Assembly: GCF_014195325.1 (NCBI RefSeq)
Contig: NZ_JACIBK010000007.1
Location: 1 to 64,000, forward strand
DNA length: 64,000 nt
Direction of reading: 5' to 3'
From: Rhizobium sp. BK650
GTDB lineage: Bacteria > Pseudomonadota > Alphaproteobacteria > Rhizobiales > Rhizobiaceae
Made by a program: the position numbers and the translations under genes. The notes under the pieces were generated by a model that saw only the letters and a list, made by a program, of their open reading frames with translations, did no database searches and was not told where the DNA came from. Below, in pieces: positions 38,190-47,186 of the stretch (within the stretch, counting starts at the first letter, position 1; each line of letters opens with the position of its first letter).

Positions 38190-40127
38190 TGGCCCGAATA
38201 GCGGAAATACGACTGACCGGAACTGGGCAGACCGATGCGCTCGTAAGATTCAAGCCTGGGCCGAATGTAATCACCGGGGATTCCGACACCGGCAAGAGCT
38301 ACCTGCTGCGCCTCGTAGACTACGTGCTTGGCGCGGAGGAACTCAAGAAGGTCATAGACAGCCGGCTACGAGTCTGCATGGGTGGAGTTCGCCAATGACG
38401 ACGGCGACACGCTCACCTTGGAACGTCATCTGACTGGTGGCGACGTTCGAGCCCATTCGCAATCCATAGCTGCTATTCGTTCCGCGCCGGTCGACAGGTC
38501 CGACGAGAATGAAGGCTCGGTAGATCCGGAGGACCCGGAGGTTGTTGCGTGGAGACGTGAGGGCCGATCCGAAGAGCCGGACGTCACATCTAGGCTCTTT
38601 CCATTCTTTGGAATGTCTGACAACGTCCGAGTACGCCGAAATGCGGACGGGCAGCATCAGAGATTGACTGTTCGTACCCTGCTGCCGACGTTCGTGGTGG
38701 ACGAGGAATCTATCATCACCGAGGATTCAGCCATTCTTCGAGGCGGCTTCGGTGATACCGCAGAAAAGCGAATGTTTTCTTTTCTTCTGACCGGAAAGGA
38801 CGACAAGGACATCGTCGCTCGCGATCCTCAGAAGATGGTGTCCGCGAAAATCCAGGCTCAGCGCGACCTGATTGTAGAGCTTCTCGAGCCGCTGAACTCG
38901 CGCCTCAAGAACCGTACGGAAAGTGAGGAGGACGAAAGCGTCGAGCGCCTCGACGAGACAATCGACGACCTCTCCAATGCCCTTGCGAATAACTCGGACG
39001 AACGGACGCGCCTCCGTCAGCGCCGCAACGAGCACTACCACGACCTGATTCGCGCAGAGACGCAAATCTCTGCCGTGGACGCAATGCTCACGAGGTATGC
39101 GCTCCTGGACGAAAGATATTCGTCGGATCTCGAGCGGCTCGATTTCATATCGGAAAGTTCGCACTACTATGGGGGATTGCAGGACAGCCTGTGTCCGATG
39201 TGCGGTCAGTCTCTCGAGGGCGTCTCACACGAGCACGAGGATGCAACCGGTCTTTCTTTCAAAGCCGAGGAAGTCTACCAGTCGGCCGTCGCCGAAGCTG
39301 CCAAGATCAGAGGGCTCCAGACTGACCTAAAGTCCGCGATCGCCGATCTGGAGCGCCGCGGTCACTATTGGAGCGAACTGAAGAAAAACTCTTCTGATGC
39401 GCTGGTCGATATCGACCGTCAGCTCGATACCGAACTTGCTCCAGCACGCAGGAGCACCCGGAACTCCTTGAACGAACTTGTTGCTCGGCGCGTCGAACTA
39501 CAGACGGTCAGAAGCGACCGAATGGAAGCAGCTCGCCTTGAACTGCTGAAAGAGAAATTGGAACGGGAGCTCTCCCAACCACCCGCAAAGCAGGTCTGGG
39601 CTCCTCTGGATCCAATGGCGGTGACTGATCTCTGCAAGGAGATCGAGGCAGTTCTTCGGGAATGGTCGTGGAAAGAAGACGTCCGCGTCGAGTTCGAAGA
39701 GGCACGCTACGACATCAAGGTCAACGGCAAACCCAGGCGGTCGCATGGGAAAGGATTCCGGGCAGTCATTCACGCCGCATTCTCCGTCGGCCTACTTCGG
39801 TTCTGTCATGACAAAGGACGTCCTCATCCTGGTTTCGTAATGTTGGATTCGCCTCTGACGACGGTAAAGCAGCGCAAGGGTGAAACGACGGTGGAGCAGG
39901 CTGAATCGGACAAGATCACGCCAGGGATCGAGCCGAGCTTCTGGAAGAGCATTTCCGAAATCGATCCCTCGATCCAGGTTATCGTTTTGGACAACAAGGA
40001 GCCGCCGGCAAATCTCTCCAGAGCGCTCAACGTCCAGCTCTTCGCCGGTCCCGATGGTGAAGATGACGAACGGGAGGGGTTCATCCCTATTCGTGCCAAT
40101 CGCGGCGCTGGAAACGCGTCCGCCTAG
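38189..40127 (+). pseudogene. ABC-3C SMC/Rad50-like ATPase, broken by a frameshift
   Basis: The first frame (38189 to 38398) carries the Walker A region PNVITGDSDTGKSYLLRLVD and continues to KKVIDS. The protein then resumes one frame over as AGYESAWVEFANDDGDTLTL and runs to 40127. The switch lies at about base 38360, where GAC-A-GCC has an extra base or lacks two. Downstream are a coiled-coil region with a CPMC zinc hook (LCPMCGQSL) and Walker B FVMLDSPL. Intact length would be about 645 residues. Either a real loss-of-function change or a sequencing error. Confidence 0.85.
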
Positions 40128-40206
40128 ATGGCGGGAACACGGCCGGATCCTGTCAGTGCACGCGTTCAAAATATCAAGCGAGTAGTCCATCGCGGCCCCG
40201 TCCCGA

Positions 40207-40854
40207 CTATCCGCCCGCGTGTTCGTTGCGACCGTGAGCCGCGATGAACATTGCGACAGCCGACCGGCAATAGGATTCGATTTCGTTGTCGTCTTCCGCT
40301 TTCGCCTGATCGAAGCGTGCGATCATCAGGAGATCGGATCCTTTGAAAAGCGCGGCAAACAAGCGGGCGGACCGGAGGGGGTCGGGCACGTTCAGAACCT
40401 CCTTCGCGTGCAATTGACGTAACAGGGTCTCGATTTGGGCGACGATATGGGCGGGGCCGGCTTCGTAATGGACTTTGCTCAACGACTTTTGGTTCGGCGT
40501 GTCGGCCATGACCATGGCTTCGACGTTACGGACGTCTGGGCGCAGCAGTGTGCGAAGCAGTGATGATCCCACCGCCATAAGCTGATCCTCGGCCGAGCCA
40601 TCGACGCCTTCAAAAAGCGCCTGTGGGATTAACTGCTGGCAGCGGGCCGCAAAGGCCGCGCCAAACAGCGCCTCTTTATTCTCGAAGTGCCTGTAAATGC
40701 TGAGCTTCGATATCTTCGCTCGCTGGGCGACCTTGTCCAATGTCGTCGCTTGGAAACCCAATTCCGCAAAGAGTTCGCCTGCGGTGTCGACAATGGTTTG
40801 GCCAAGGGCGTCATTGGCGGGCCGGCCACGCCGGCCTCGACTATTTTCGGTCAT
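40207..40854 (-). CDS. TetR family transcriptional regulator
   Basis: 215 residues. The N-terminal HTH reads TLDKVAQRAKISKLSIYRHF, typical of TetR. It is divergent from the oxidoreductase operon at 41055-44288, and a 26-base palindrome between them overlaps a promoter on the operon side, so it is very probably the operon's repressor. Ligand unknown. Confidence 0.9.
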   Translation of the reverse strand: MTENSRGRRGRPANDALGQTIVDTAGELFAELGFQATTLDKVAQRAKISKLSIYRHFENKEALFGAAFAARCQQLIPQALFEGVDGSAEDQLMAVGSSLLRTLLRPDVRNVEAMVMADTPNQKSLSKVHYEAGPAHIVAQIETLLRQLHAKEVLNVPDPLRSARLFAALFKGSDLLMIARFDQAKAEDDNEIESYCRSAVAMFIAAHGRNEHAGG

Positions 40855-40868
40855 CTCAATTACAGTCC

Positions 40869-40900
40869 TTGACGGTATCGTTATTCATGAATTACGATAC
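40869..40900 (+). promoter_or_regulatory. Promoter with overlapping TetR-type operator
   Basis: TTGACG (40869-40874) and TACGAT (40893-40898) are 18 bases apart. The palindrome with arms GTATCGT (40875-40881) and ACGATAC (40894-40900) around ATTCATGAAT fills the spacer and covers the -10; only one of its 13 base pairs is mismatched. Binding would exclude RNA polymerase. Confidence 0.75.
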
Positions 40901-41054
40901 TACGCAGTTTCATAAATTCCAAGAGTGGATTTTATCGTGTCCTCCAAATCAGGATTGCCTTGGCCGCCCACTGATATCGAATGCGCATCGCTGGACGATT
41001 CTGCGCGCCAGGCTCAGCCCAACCCGCTTCATCCACAACACGGAGCCCATCACC

Positions 41055-41948
41055 ATGGATGACGTCATCATTATCGGCGGCAGCTTTGCCGGCCTTGCCG
41101 CCGCCCTGCAACTCGGCCGTGCCCGCCGCAAGGTCACCGTTCTCGACACTGGCCTGCCGCGCAACCGCTTCGCCGGCCACTCGCATGGTATGCTTGGTCA
41201 CGATCACAAGCCGCCGCTGGACATCCTGACCGAAGCGCGCCGGCAGTTGGCGCGTTATCCTGCGATCAGTCTGGTCAACGCTCGGGCCGACAGCGTCTCC
41301 GGCACCATCGACAATTTCTCCGTGCTAACTGGTGATGGCGAAAGCCTTGGGGCGCGCCGCGTGATCCTGAGCTATGGCATTACGGACCAAATGCCCGATG
41401 TGCCGGGCTTTGCCGAAGGCTGGGGCACGTCCATCGTGCCCTGTCCCTATTGCGATGGCTTTGAAGTCGCCGGCCAGCATTGGGGTCTAGTCTGGTCCGG
41501 CCCGCAGTCGCACAATCAGGTCAGGCTATTCCACGATTGGACTGACAGGTTGACGGTCTTCGCCGATGGTCACGACATTCCTCCCGATATCCGCGCCGAT
41601 CTGGCGGGTCGCCAGGTACCTCTCGTTGATGGCCGGATCACCGGGATCGCCCATCATGGGAGCCATGGTGCCACCATCAAGCGCGATACCGGCCTCGATG
41701 TGGCAGTCGACATCCTGTTCGCGCATCCGCGTAATAGGCCGTCCGCAAGCCTGCATGACTCACTGGGCCTCGCCACGGTCAATACGCCAACCGGCATCGC
41801 CCTCAAGACTGACGAGCGCCGCGAAACCAGCGTGCCCGGCATATACGCCGCCGGCGACCTCGCCAACCCCGGAATCCCCTCGGTCACCACGGCAACATGG
41901 CAGGGTGCGATGGCGGGTATCTTTGCCCAGCAGTCGATGCTCGTTTGA
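41055..41948 (+). CDS. Thioredoxin-reductase-like NAD(P)/FAD oxidoreductase
   Basis: 297 residues from MDDVIIIGGSFAGLAAALQL (FAD-binding GxGxxG variant GGSFAG). The redox pair is Cys130/Cys133 in CPYCDG, and GIYAAGDLANP binds FAD near the end. The CPYC centre and small size suggest a stand-alone disulfide or flavin reductase, not housekeeping TrxB. First gene of the TetR-controlled operon. Confidence 0.85.
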   Translation: MDDVIIIGGSFAGLAAALQLGRARRKVTVLDTGLPRNRFAGHSHGMLGHDHKPPLDILTEARRQLARYPAISLVNARADSVSGTIDNFSVLTGDGESLGARRVILSYGITDQMPDVPGFAEGWGTSIVPCPYCDGFEVAGQHWGLVWSGPQSHNQVRLFHDWTDRLTVFADGHDIPPDIRADLAGRQVPLVDGRITGIAHHGSHGATIKRDTGLDVAVDILFAHPRNRPSASLHDSLGLATVNTPTGIALKTDERRETSVPGIYAAGDLANPGIPSVTTATWQGAMAGIFAQQSMLV

Positions 41949-42003
41949 GAGCAAGCAGCATCGATCACCCCAGTTCATTTTCACAATAGACAGGAGCGCC
42001 ACC

Positions 42004-42384
42004 ATGGCCGCCATAAAACCATTCAAACCTCTGGACGAGAAATTTCCGTTTTACCGCCAACTCGGTATCGCGGCCGCGCCTCTCGTGCTCATCAACCTCT
42101 TCACGGTCGTCGATCCCGCCGACGAAGCGGGCTTCCTGGACGCTTTTAAGGCGGCTGCCGAGATCATAACGAAGCAACCGGGCTTCATTTCCATGCAACT
42201 ACATCGAGCGATCGGCGATAGCCCGACTTACCTGAACTATGTAGTGTGGGAATCCACCGAGGCGGTCCGCGCCGCCTTCACTGATCCCGAGTTCCTCGCG
42301 AAACTTCCAGCATATCCTTCATCCGTCGTGGCCAGTCCGCACCTGTTCCAGAAGGTCGCCGTCCCCGGCTTCTGCACGGCCTGA
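42004..42384 (+). CDS. Antibiotic biosynthesis monooxygenase (ABM)-like protein
   Basis: 126 residues. A ferredoxin-like fold is expected from VLINLFTVVDPADEAGFLDA and PGFISMQLHRAIGDSPTYLN. Such proteins oxidise quinols or aromatics, or degrade heme, without added cofactors. Located 56 bases behind the flavoprotein gene in the same operon. Confidence 0.8.
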   Translation: MAAIKPFKPLDEKFPFYRQLGIAAAPLVLINLFTVVDPADEAGFLDAFKAAAEIITKQPGFISMQLHRAIGDSPTYLNYVVWESTEAVRAAFTDPEFLAKLPAYPSSVVASPHLFQKVAVPGFCTA

Positions 42385-42412
42385 CTCGGGTAAATGCGAC
42401 TTTTCGGCCGGC

Positions 42413-42589
42413 ATGCTGACGCTCGTCGCCGATGCTCACGACATTACTCCCGATATGCGGGCCGGCCTTGTACAGGCCCCTCTGGACGCCGCGGCCGAAC
42501 AGGTTCGCGAAGTCGCCGCCGATCGAAAGGACAGGCAGGTGTTTCGCTTGAGAATGATGCCGAGCCCAATTCGCTGCTCAAAGAGTTGA
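42413..42589 (+). pseudogene. Fragment of a second TrxR-like gene
   Basis: MLTLVADAHDITPDMRAGLV aligns with RLTVFADGHDIPPDIRADLA of the flavoprotein gene (about 41547-41606), also visibly at DNA level, and then diverges until TGA at 42589. Only an internal 20-25 residue block is recognisable; no FAD or redox motif is present. It looks like a leftover of a duplicated or recombined homologue. Confidence 0.5.
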
Positions 42590-42600
42590 GGAAGAGAACA

Positions 42601-43401
42601 ATGTCGAAAGAACCAACGAACAGCTTCGCAGGGAAATGGGCTCTGATCACCGGGGCGTCGAGTGGCCTCGGTATCGACTTCGCAGATCTCCTGGCTGCGC
42701 AGAAAGTCAATCTCGTATTGGCGGCCCGGCGGCAGGAGTCGATGGAAAAGCTTGCCGCCGATTTCCGCCGCAAATACGGGGTGGACGTGCTGGTCGAGGC
42801 GATCGATCTTGCCGCGCCGGGCGCCGCCGACCGATTGAAATGCAGTCTCGACGCGAGGTCGGTGACTGTCGACATCTTGTTGAACAATGCGGGATACGGG
42901 TTGCACGGCAATCTATTAGAAATGCCGATCGAGCGCACAGCGAACATGATCCAGCTCAACATCACGACGCTCACAGAGCTGACCTATCTCTTCGGCCGCG
43001 ACATGGCCAAGCGGCGATCGGGACATATACTTCTCGTCTCCAGCCTCATGGCTTTCCAGGCCGTTCCCAGCTATGCGGCCTATGCGGCGACCAAGGCATA
43101 TGTCCTCGCCCTTGGCGAGGCCCTGCACAGCGAACTCCGCCCGCTTGGTGTGGTAGTTACCACTCTTTGTCCGGGGCACACCGCAACAGGCTTCGATGAG
43201 GCGGCCGGAGCAACCCCGTCGGCCTTCCTGCGCCTCCTCACCATGAAACCTCGTCCGGTCGCCGCGAGCGGTATTCAGGCGTTGTTGCGAGGAAAGGCTA
43301 TGGTGATCGCGGGCCTGTCGAACAAGATGGTGGCCTTTTCCAATCGTCTGACGCCGCGATCAATGCAAAGGGCCACAATGAAAAGAATAGTGGACGCCTA
43401 G
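42601..43401 (+). CDS. SDR family oxidoreductase
   Basis: 266 residues from MSKEPTNSFAGKWALITGAS. Motifs: TGASSGLG, NNAGYG and catalytic YAATK (YAAYAATKAYVLALGEAL). Third gene of the TetR-linked set; it sits 11 bases after the TrxR-like fragment. Substrate unknown. Confidence 0.88.
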   Translation: MSKEPTNSFAGKWALITGASSGLGIDFADLLAAQKVNLVLAARRQESMEKLAADFRRKYGVDVLVEAIDLAAPGAADRLKCSLDARSVTVDILLNNAGYGLHGNLLEMPIERTANMIQLNITTLTELTYLFGRDMAKRRSGHILLVSSLMAFQAVPSYAAYAATKAYVLALGEALHSELRPLGVVVTTLCPGHTATGFDEAAGATPSAFLRLLTMKPRPVAASGIQALLRGKAMVIAGLSNKMVAFSNRLTPRSMQRATMKRIVDA

Positions 43402-43427
43402 TAGTAACAAATCAGACAGGACATACC

Positions 43428-44288
43428 ATGACAGAGCAAAGTGGCGCTCAGGTCGAGGATTGGAATGACCAAAGCGGGGAGCGCTGGGTTGCCCATCAGG
43501 TGCGGCTCGACGCCATGCTGGCTATGTTCGGCCAGACCGCGATCGAAGCCGCCGCGCCCGTGACGGGCGAGCGCGTACTGGACGTCGGCTGCGGCGCGGG
43601 CGCGTCAAGTCGGGCACTCGCCACCCTCGTCGGCCCGAGGGGTCAAGTACTGGGTGTGGACATATCCGAATCGTTGATCGGCAGAGCGCGCGCGCTTGCG
43701 GCACAGGATATGCCGGTCGTGTTCGCAGTGGCCGACGCCAGCAAGGCCGAGTTGCCCGAGGGCGCGTTCGACATCCTGTTTTCGCGTTTCGGGGTGATGT
43801 TCTTCGATGATCCTGCGCCGGCCTTCAGTCATATGCGCGGCGCGCTCCGGCCGGGCGGCCGGGTCGCCTTCGTCTGCTGGCGCAGCATAGCCGAGAACGA
43901 TTGGGTGCGTTTGCCGATGGGCGCGATGAAGGGCATCATCCAGCCGATGACGCCGCGCGATCCCGAAGCGCCTGGCCCGTTCTCTTTCGGCGACCGCGGG
44001 CGGGTGGCTCGCATCCTTTTGGCGGCCGGCTTCACCGATATCGCTATCGAGCCCTTCGATACTTCCGTTCCGTTTGGTAAGGGCCCGACGCGGGACGCCG
44101 CGATTGACGACGCAGTGGAGATGACGCTCGAGGTCGGCCCGCTGTCTCGCGCGCTCGCTGATCAGCCCGACGACATACGCGCCCGCGCCTCGGCTGCGGT
44201 TCGTGCCGCCTTTGCGGACCGTCCCGGCGAGCGGTCGGTGATGATCAATGGTGCGGCATGGATCGTCACCGCGCGCAATCCGGTATGA
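43428..44288 (+). CDS. Class I SAM-dependent methyltransferase
   Basis: 286 residues. Motif I is VLDVGCGAGASSRALATL; the acidic end of strand 2 is VLGVDIS and the motif-IV region is DILFSRFGVMFFDDPAPAF. The arrangement is that of Methyltransf_11/25 small-molecule enzymes. Last gene of the operon; the TniQ gene converges 32 bases downstream. Confidence 0.87.
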   Translation: MTEQSGAQVEDWNDQSGERWVAHQVRLDAMLAMFGQTAIEAAAPVTGERVLDVGCGAGASSRALATLVGPRGQVLGVDISESLIGRARALAAQDMPVVFAVADASKAELPEGAFDILFSRFGVMFFDDPAPAFSHMRGALRPGGRVAFVCWRSIAENDWVRLPMGAMKGIIQPMTPRDPEAPGPFSFGDRGRVARILLAAGFTDIAIEPFDTSVPFGKGPTRDAAIDDAVEMTLEVGPLSRALADQPDDIRARASAAVRAAFADRPGERSVMINGAAWIVTARNPV

Positions 44289-44319
44289 CCGCAAGTTTCA
44301 CGATGCGATTTTAAGCGCG

Positions 44320-46143
44320 TTAAATTGGTAAATACATCCGTTCCACAATGCACTGACCGACCTTGTCTTCAGGAAACGCCAGAGGGATGCCACGGTCCTG
44401 CCTGCGTCGACCCAGACCACGCGTACTGCAGCGAGTCTGTTGAGCGATCAGTCCGAACGTGACGTACTTTGAACTGAAATCCTCGAAGTCACTCTCGGCG
44501 ACTATCCAAACCGGTGCGCGAGTTTGATGGACATGGACCCTTTCGGCTCGAAGATATCCCTCGCTGACGAGATAGGTGAACGCCTTGGACGTCAGCAGCA
44601 TGCGCTTGCAAACCTCGGCGCGATCAAGAGCCGAGTTGGGCATCTTCCAATACATGCTTTCAATTTCTGCGGGGTCGAAACGGAGGCCGGAGATTCCTCT
44701 ACCTTCCGCGCGTCCGCAACGTTGGAAGCGTCCTTCGATCACAGCTTCCAGGATGCCGACATAACTGGTATTCGCAAGCTTCACCGCCTTTGAGATCGGT
44801 ACCAAGTCCTTCGAACATGGCGTGATCGTATTATTCATGATGACATCATGCAGTCTGACCACCTCAGTCCTCGAGTAGCGGTTTTGAAGCCGATAGCTTC
44901 TTTCACCGCCTCCATCACGCTTCACGACCGGTTCGATCAGTTCTCCTTTAAGCAAATACCACGCGTGCATACGATTGATACCGAGGATAGCGGCGACCTC
45001 TTCCAAATCGACCATGTCCCGGAGCTTTTGCAGCGCGTCTTCAACGACCGCGACGGAAATGACTTGTTCGCCGTCGTCCTGGCGGACGGAGTCCAGATGG
45101 CCCATTTCGACGAGAAGGCGTCGTAGCGTCTGGTCGCTTGAACCAGTGGCATCGACCAACTCGGAGACGGTCGTCCATTCGCTGTCCGTTACTTTTCCGA
45201 AGAACTCGGATCCATTGATCACTCGCACTGTTTTGAGCGTGTGCGAGCGAATGCGTTCTCTTAAGACATCATATTCTGGATCCTTGAAACCGCTCAGAAG
45301 CGCTGAGTAGAGTTTCCCGTAAAGGGCTTGGCCTCCCGCGTAAGAAGCTCGACCGGTCGACCGGATCCGATCCAACAGATCAGTGAAGCCGTGGTTTCCA
45401 CGCACGATAAAGTCGAAAGCTGCACTTCGCGCCGCGGCCTTTGCCTCTTCAGACAAACCGGTGAATGCGATATCTCGTCCATGGACGTGGGCGGCGCCGA
45501 GCAGTTCGCATGCCGTGATGGCCACCGACAGGACGACCGTATCCAGGAAGTCCCCATGGTCGCGTCGTCCTTCTAGCCGATCGCAGACGAAACGTTCGAA
45601 CGCCGTGATCTGTCTTGGTACGCTCGCCAGGATCGACGCAGGCATCGACTCTGCGACGACGTCTAGCTGACTGATCAAATCATATGGATGACGCTGAAGG
45701 CTGACGTGTTCGGCCTCCACGATCTGTGTCAGGTGGACCGGACACGTCTGCACCGAAAGAAACATCCAGGGCAGACGGAAACGTCGCCGAGCGCCGGGCA
45801 TTAGACCTTCATCCTTGTCGTCTGACAGGATGCAATGCGGGCAGAAGCGCAGCCGCCTTCGTCCAATGATCAGCCTCTTCCCGACGGTCGCCCCGGCGAT
45901 CGATACGCTGTCGTCATCGTGTGTTACAACGGCATGGGCGTATAGTTGGTCTTCGGATCGGCCAACTTGTCTAGCGACCCTCGCAATTTCAACCCGATCG
46001 CCTCTCAGGAACGCGGCCCCATCGACACCGAGATACCGGAAGAAAACCCGCGAGTTCGGCGCGGAATTCGCCCTCGCAAGGCGGGCGAACCAACTTGTAA
46101 GAGGCTCGTCCTCGAAGAGCGGGACGTCGAAAAGAGCGCTCAC
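44320..46143 (-). CDS. tniQ: TniQ/TnsD-family target-selection protein
   Basis: 607 residues. The N-terminus PLFEDEPLTSWFARLARANS is the TniQ signature. Zinc-binding residues C101, C104 (FCPHC), C134 and H137 (CPVH) follow. The long C-terminal part includes possible helix-turn-helix segments, which in TnsD-like proteins read the attachment site. It is larger than Tn5053 TniQ (about 400), so sequence-specific targeting is plausible. Confidence 0.88.
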   Translation of the reverse strand: MSALFDVPLFEDEPLTSWFARLARANSAPNSRVFFRYLGVDGAAFLRGDRVEIARVARQVGRSEDQLYAHAVVTHDDDSVSIAGATVGKRLIIGRRRLRFCPHCILSDDKDEGLMPGARRRFRLPWMFLSVQTCPVHLTQIVEAEHVSLQRHPYDLISQLDVVAESMPASILASVPRQITAFERFVCDRLEGRRDHGDFLDTVVLSVAITACELLGAAHVHGRDIAFTGLSEEAKAAARSAAFDFIVRGNHGFTDLLDRIRSTGRASYAGGQALYGKLYSALLSGFKDPEYDVLRERIRSHTLKTVRVINGSEFFGKVTDSEWTTVSELVDATGSSDQTLRRLLVEMGHLDSVRQDDGEQVISVAVVEDALQKLRDMVDLEEVAAILGINRMHAWYLLKGELIEPVVKRDGGGERSYRLQNRYSRTEVVRLHDVIMNNTITPCSKDLVPISKAVKLANTSYVGILEAVIEGRFQRCGRAEGRGISGLRFDPAEIESMYWKMPNSALDRAEVCKRMLLTSKAFTYLVSEGYLRAERVHVHQTRAPVWIVAESDFEDFSSKYVTFGLIAQQTRCSTRGLGRRRQDRGIPLAFPEDKVGQCIVERMYLPI

Positions 46144-47186
46144 CCTTTCTTTCTCCGACGCTTAGGGGCCGAAGCCGGATCAACCAGGTAGCCCTTGTCA
46201 TCCACCTCGCGCTGGATCTTCTGCCAGTCCGCTGACTTGAATACGTTCTGTTCGTCAGGGCAATCCCTGGCGAGGCGTGCGTACCCCTGCGCAAAATGGT
46301 TTGGAAGCAGGACGCCGCCGGCCTTGTCGTCCCAGATGCATTTTTCCAGCGAATTCTTGATAATTTGTACGGTCATACCGAACCGCCAAATTCCACCGTG
46401 CATGAGCCGCTGTACAAATTCGTGGATCAAAGGAAAGCCGATCCTGACGCCGCCTGCGTCAGCAAGCTTCTGCACCGTCTCAACCACTTTCCCGACTGTT
46501 GTCTCGTCGTCGGGCATGTCCTTCACGCGGATGATCGGTACGCGCCGATCCAACTGATTGTGCTCGTCACGATCCAAGATACCTTCGATCTCCGGAACAC
46601 CCGACACGATGACCCAGATCGGATATGAAGGAGTCTGCATCAGGTTCTTGATCGAGTTGCTCAGATGAGTGTACGCGTGGCTGGTCGGGGCCTCGAGCAC
46701 ATGCTGAAATTCATCGAGCACGATCACGTGCGTGCCCATCTTCCTCATTCGATCGAGGAGGATATCGTTCCAGACGACGTCTTCGTTCGTCTCGCCGTGA
46801 ACGGGCAAGCCGCTCTGAGCGGCGAGGCGCGCTCCCAGCTTCTTCCAGGTACAGCTCGGCGGTGTGACTGCACGAAGGCTCAACGACATCCTATTGTAAA
46901 GTCCATCGAAACTGGCGAATGATGGATGGTTGTTCAGAAGATGGTCCAACGCCTTAGACTTTCCGGCGCCGCTCTTACCCAAAATTGTAAGTGCGTACCC
47001 GCTAGTTGCGTTCCCCGCCATGATATGGGCCAACATGATCTCGATCTCTTTCGCGAGTTCGTCGTCCGCTGTCGTGGGAACATGAATGTCCTGGATTTTT
47101 TTGATTATTGCCGCACGATCGACCGTCTTGCGCGACGTCGTTCGGAGCAGGTGATCCATCATGCTCGTAGCGGGCTGCTCGCTCAC
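46140..47186 (-). CDS. tniB: TniB AAA+ ATPase transposition regulator
   Basis: 348 residues. Walker A GKSGAGKS at 70-77, Walker B VIVLDE at 154-159 (VIVLDEFQHVLE). TniB/TnsC-type ATPases bridge the target-selection protein and the transposase. Coupled by ATGA to both neighbours. Confidence 0.9.
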   Translation of the reverse strand: MSEQPATSMMDHLLRTTSRKTVDRAAIIKKIQDIHVPTTADDELAKEIEIMLAHIMAGNATSGYALTILGKSGAGKSKALDHLLNNHPSFASFDGLYNRMSLSLRAVTPPSCTWKKLGARLAAQSGLPVHGETNEDVVWNDILLDRMRKMGTHVIVLDEFQHVLEAPTSHAYTHLSNSIKNLMQTPSYPIWVIVSGVPEIEGILDRDEHNQLDRRVPIIRVKDMPDDETTVGKVVETVQKLADAGGVRIGFPLIHEFVQRLMHGGIWRFGMTVQIIKNSLEKCIWDDKAGGVLLPNHFAQGYARLARDCPDEQNVFKSADWQKIQREVDDKGYLVDPASAPKRRRKKG

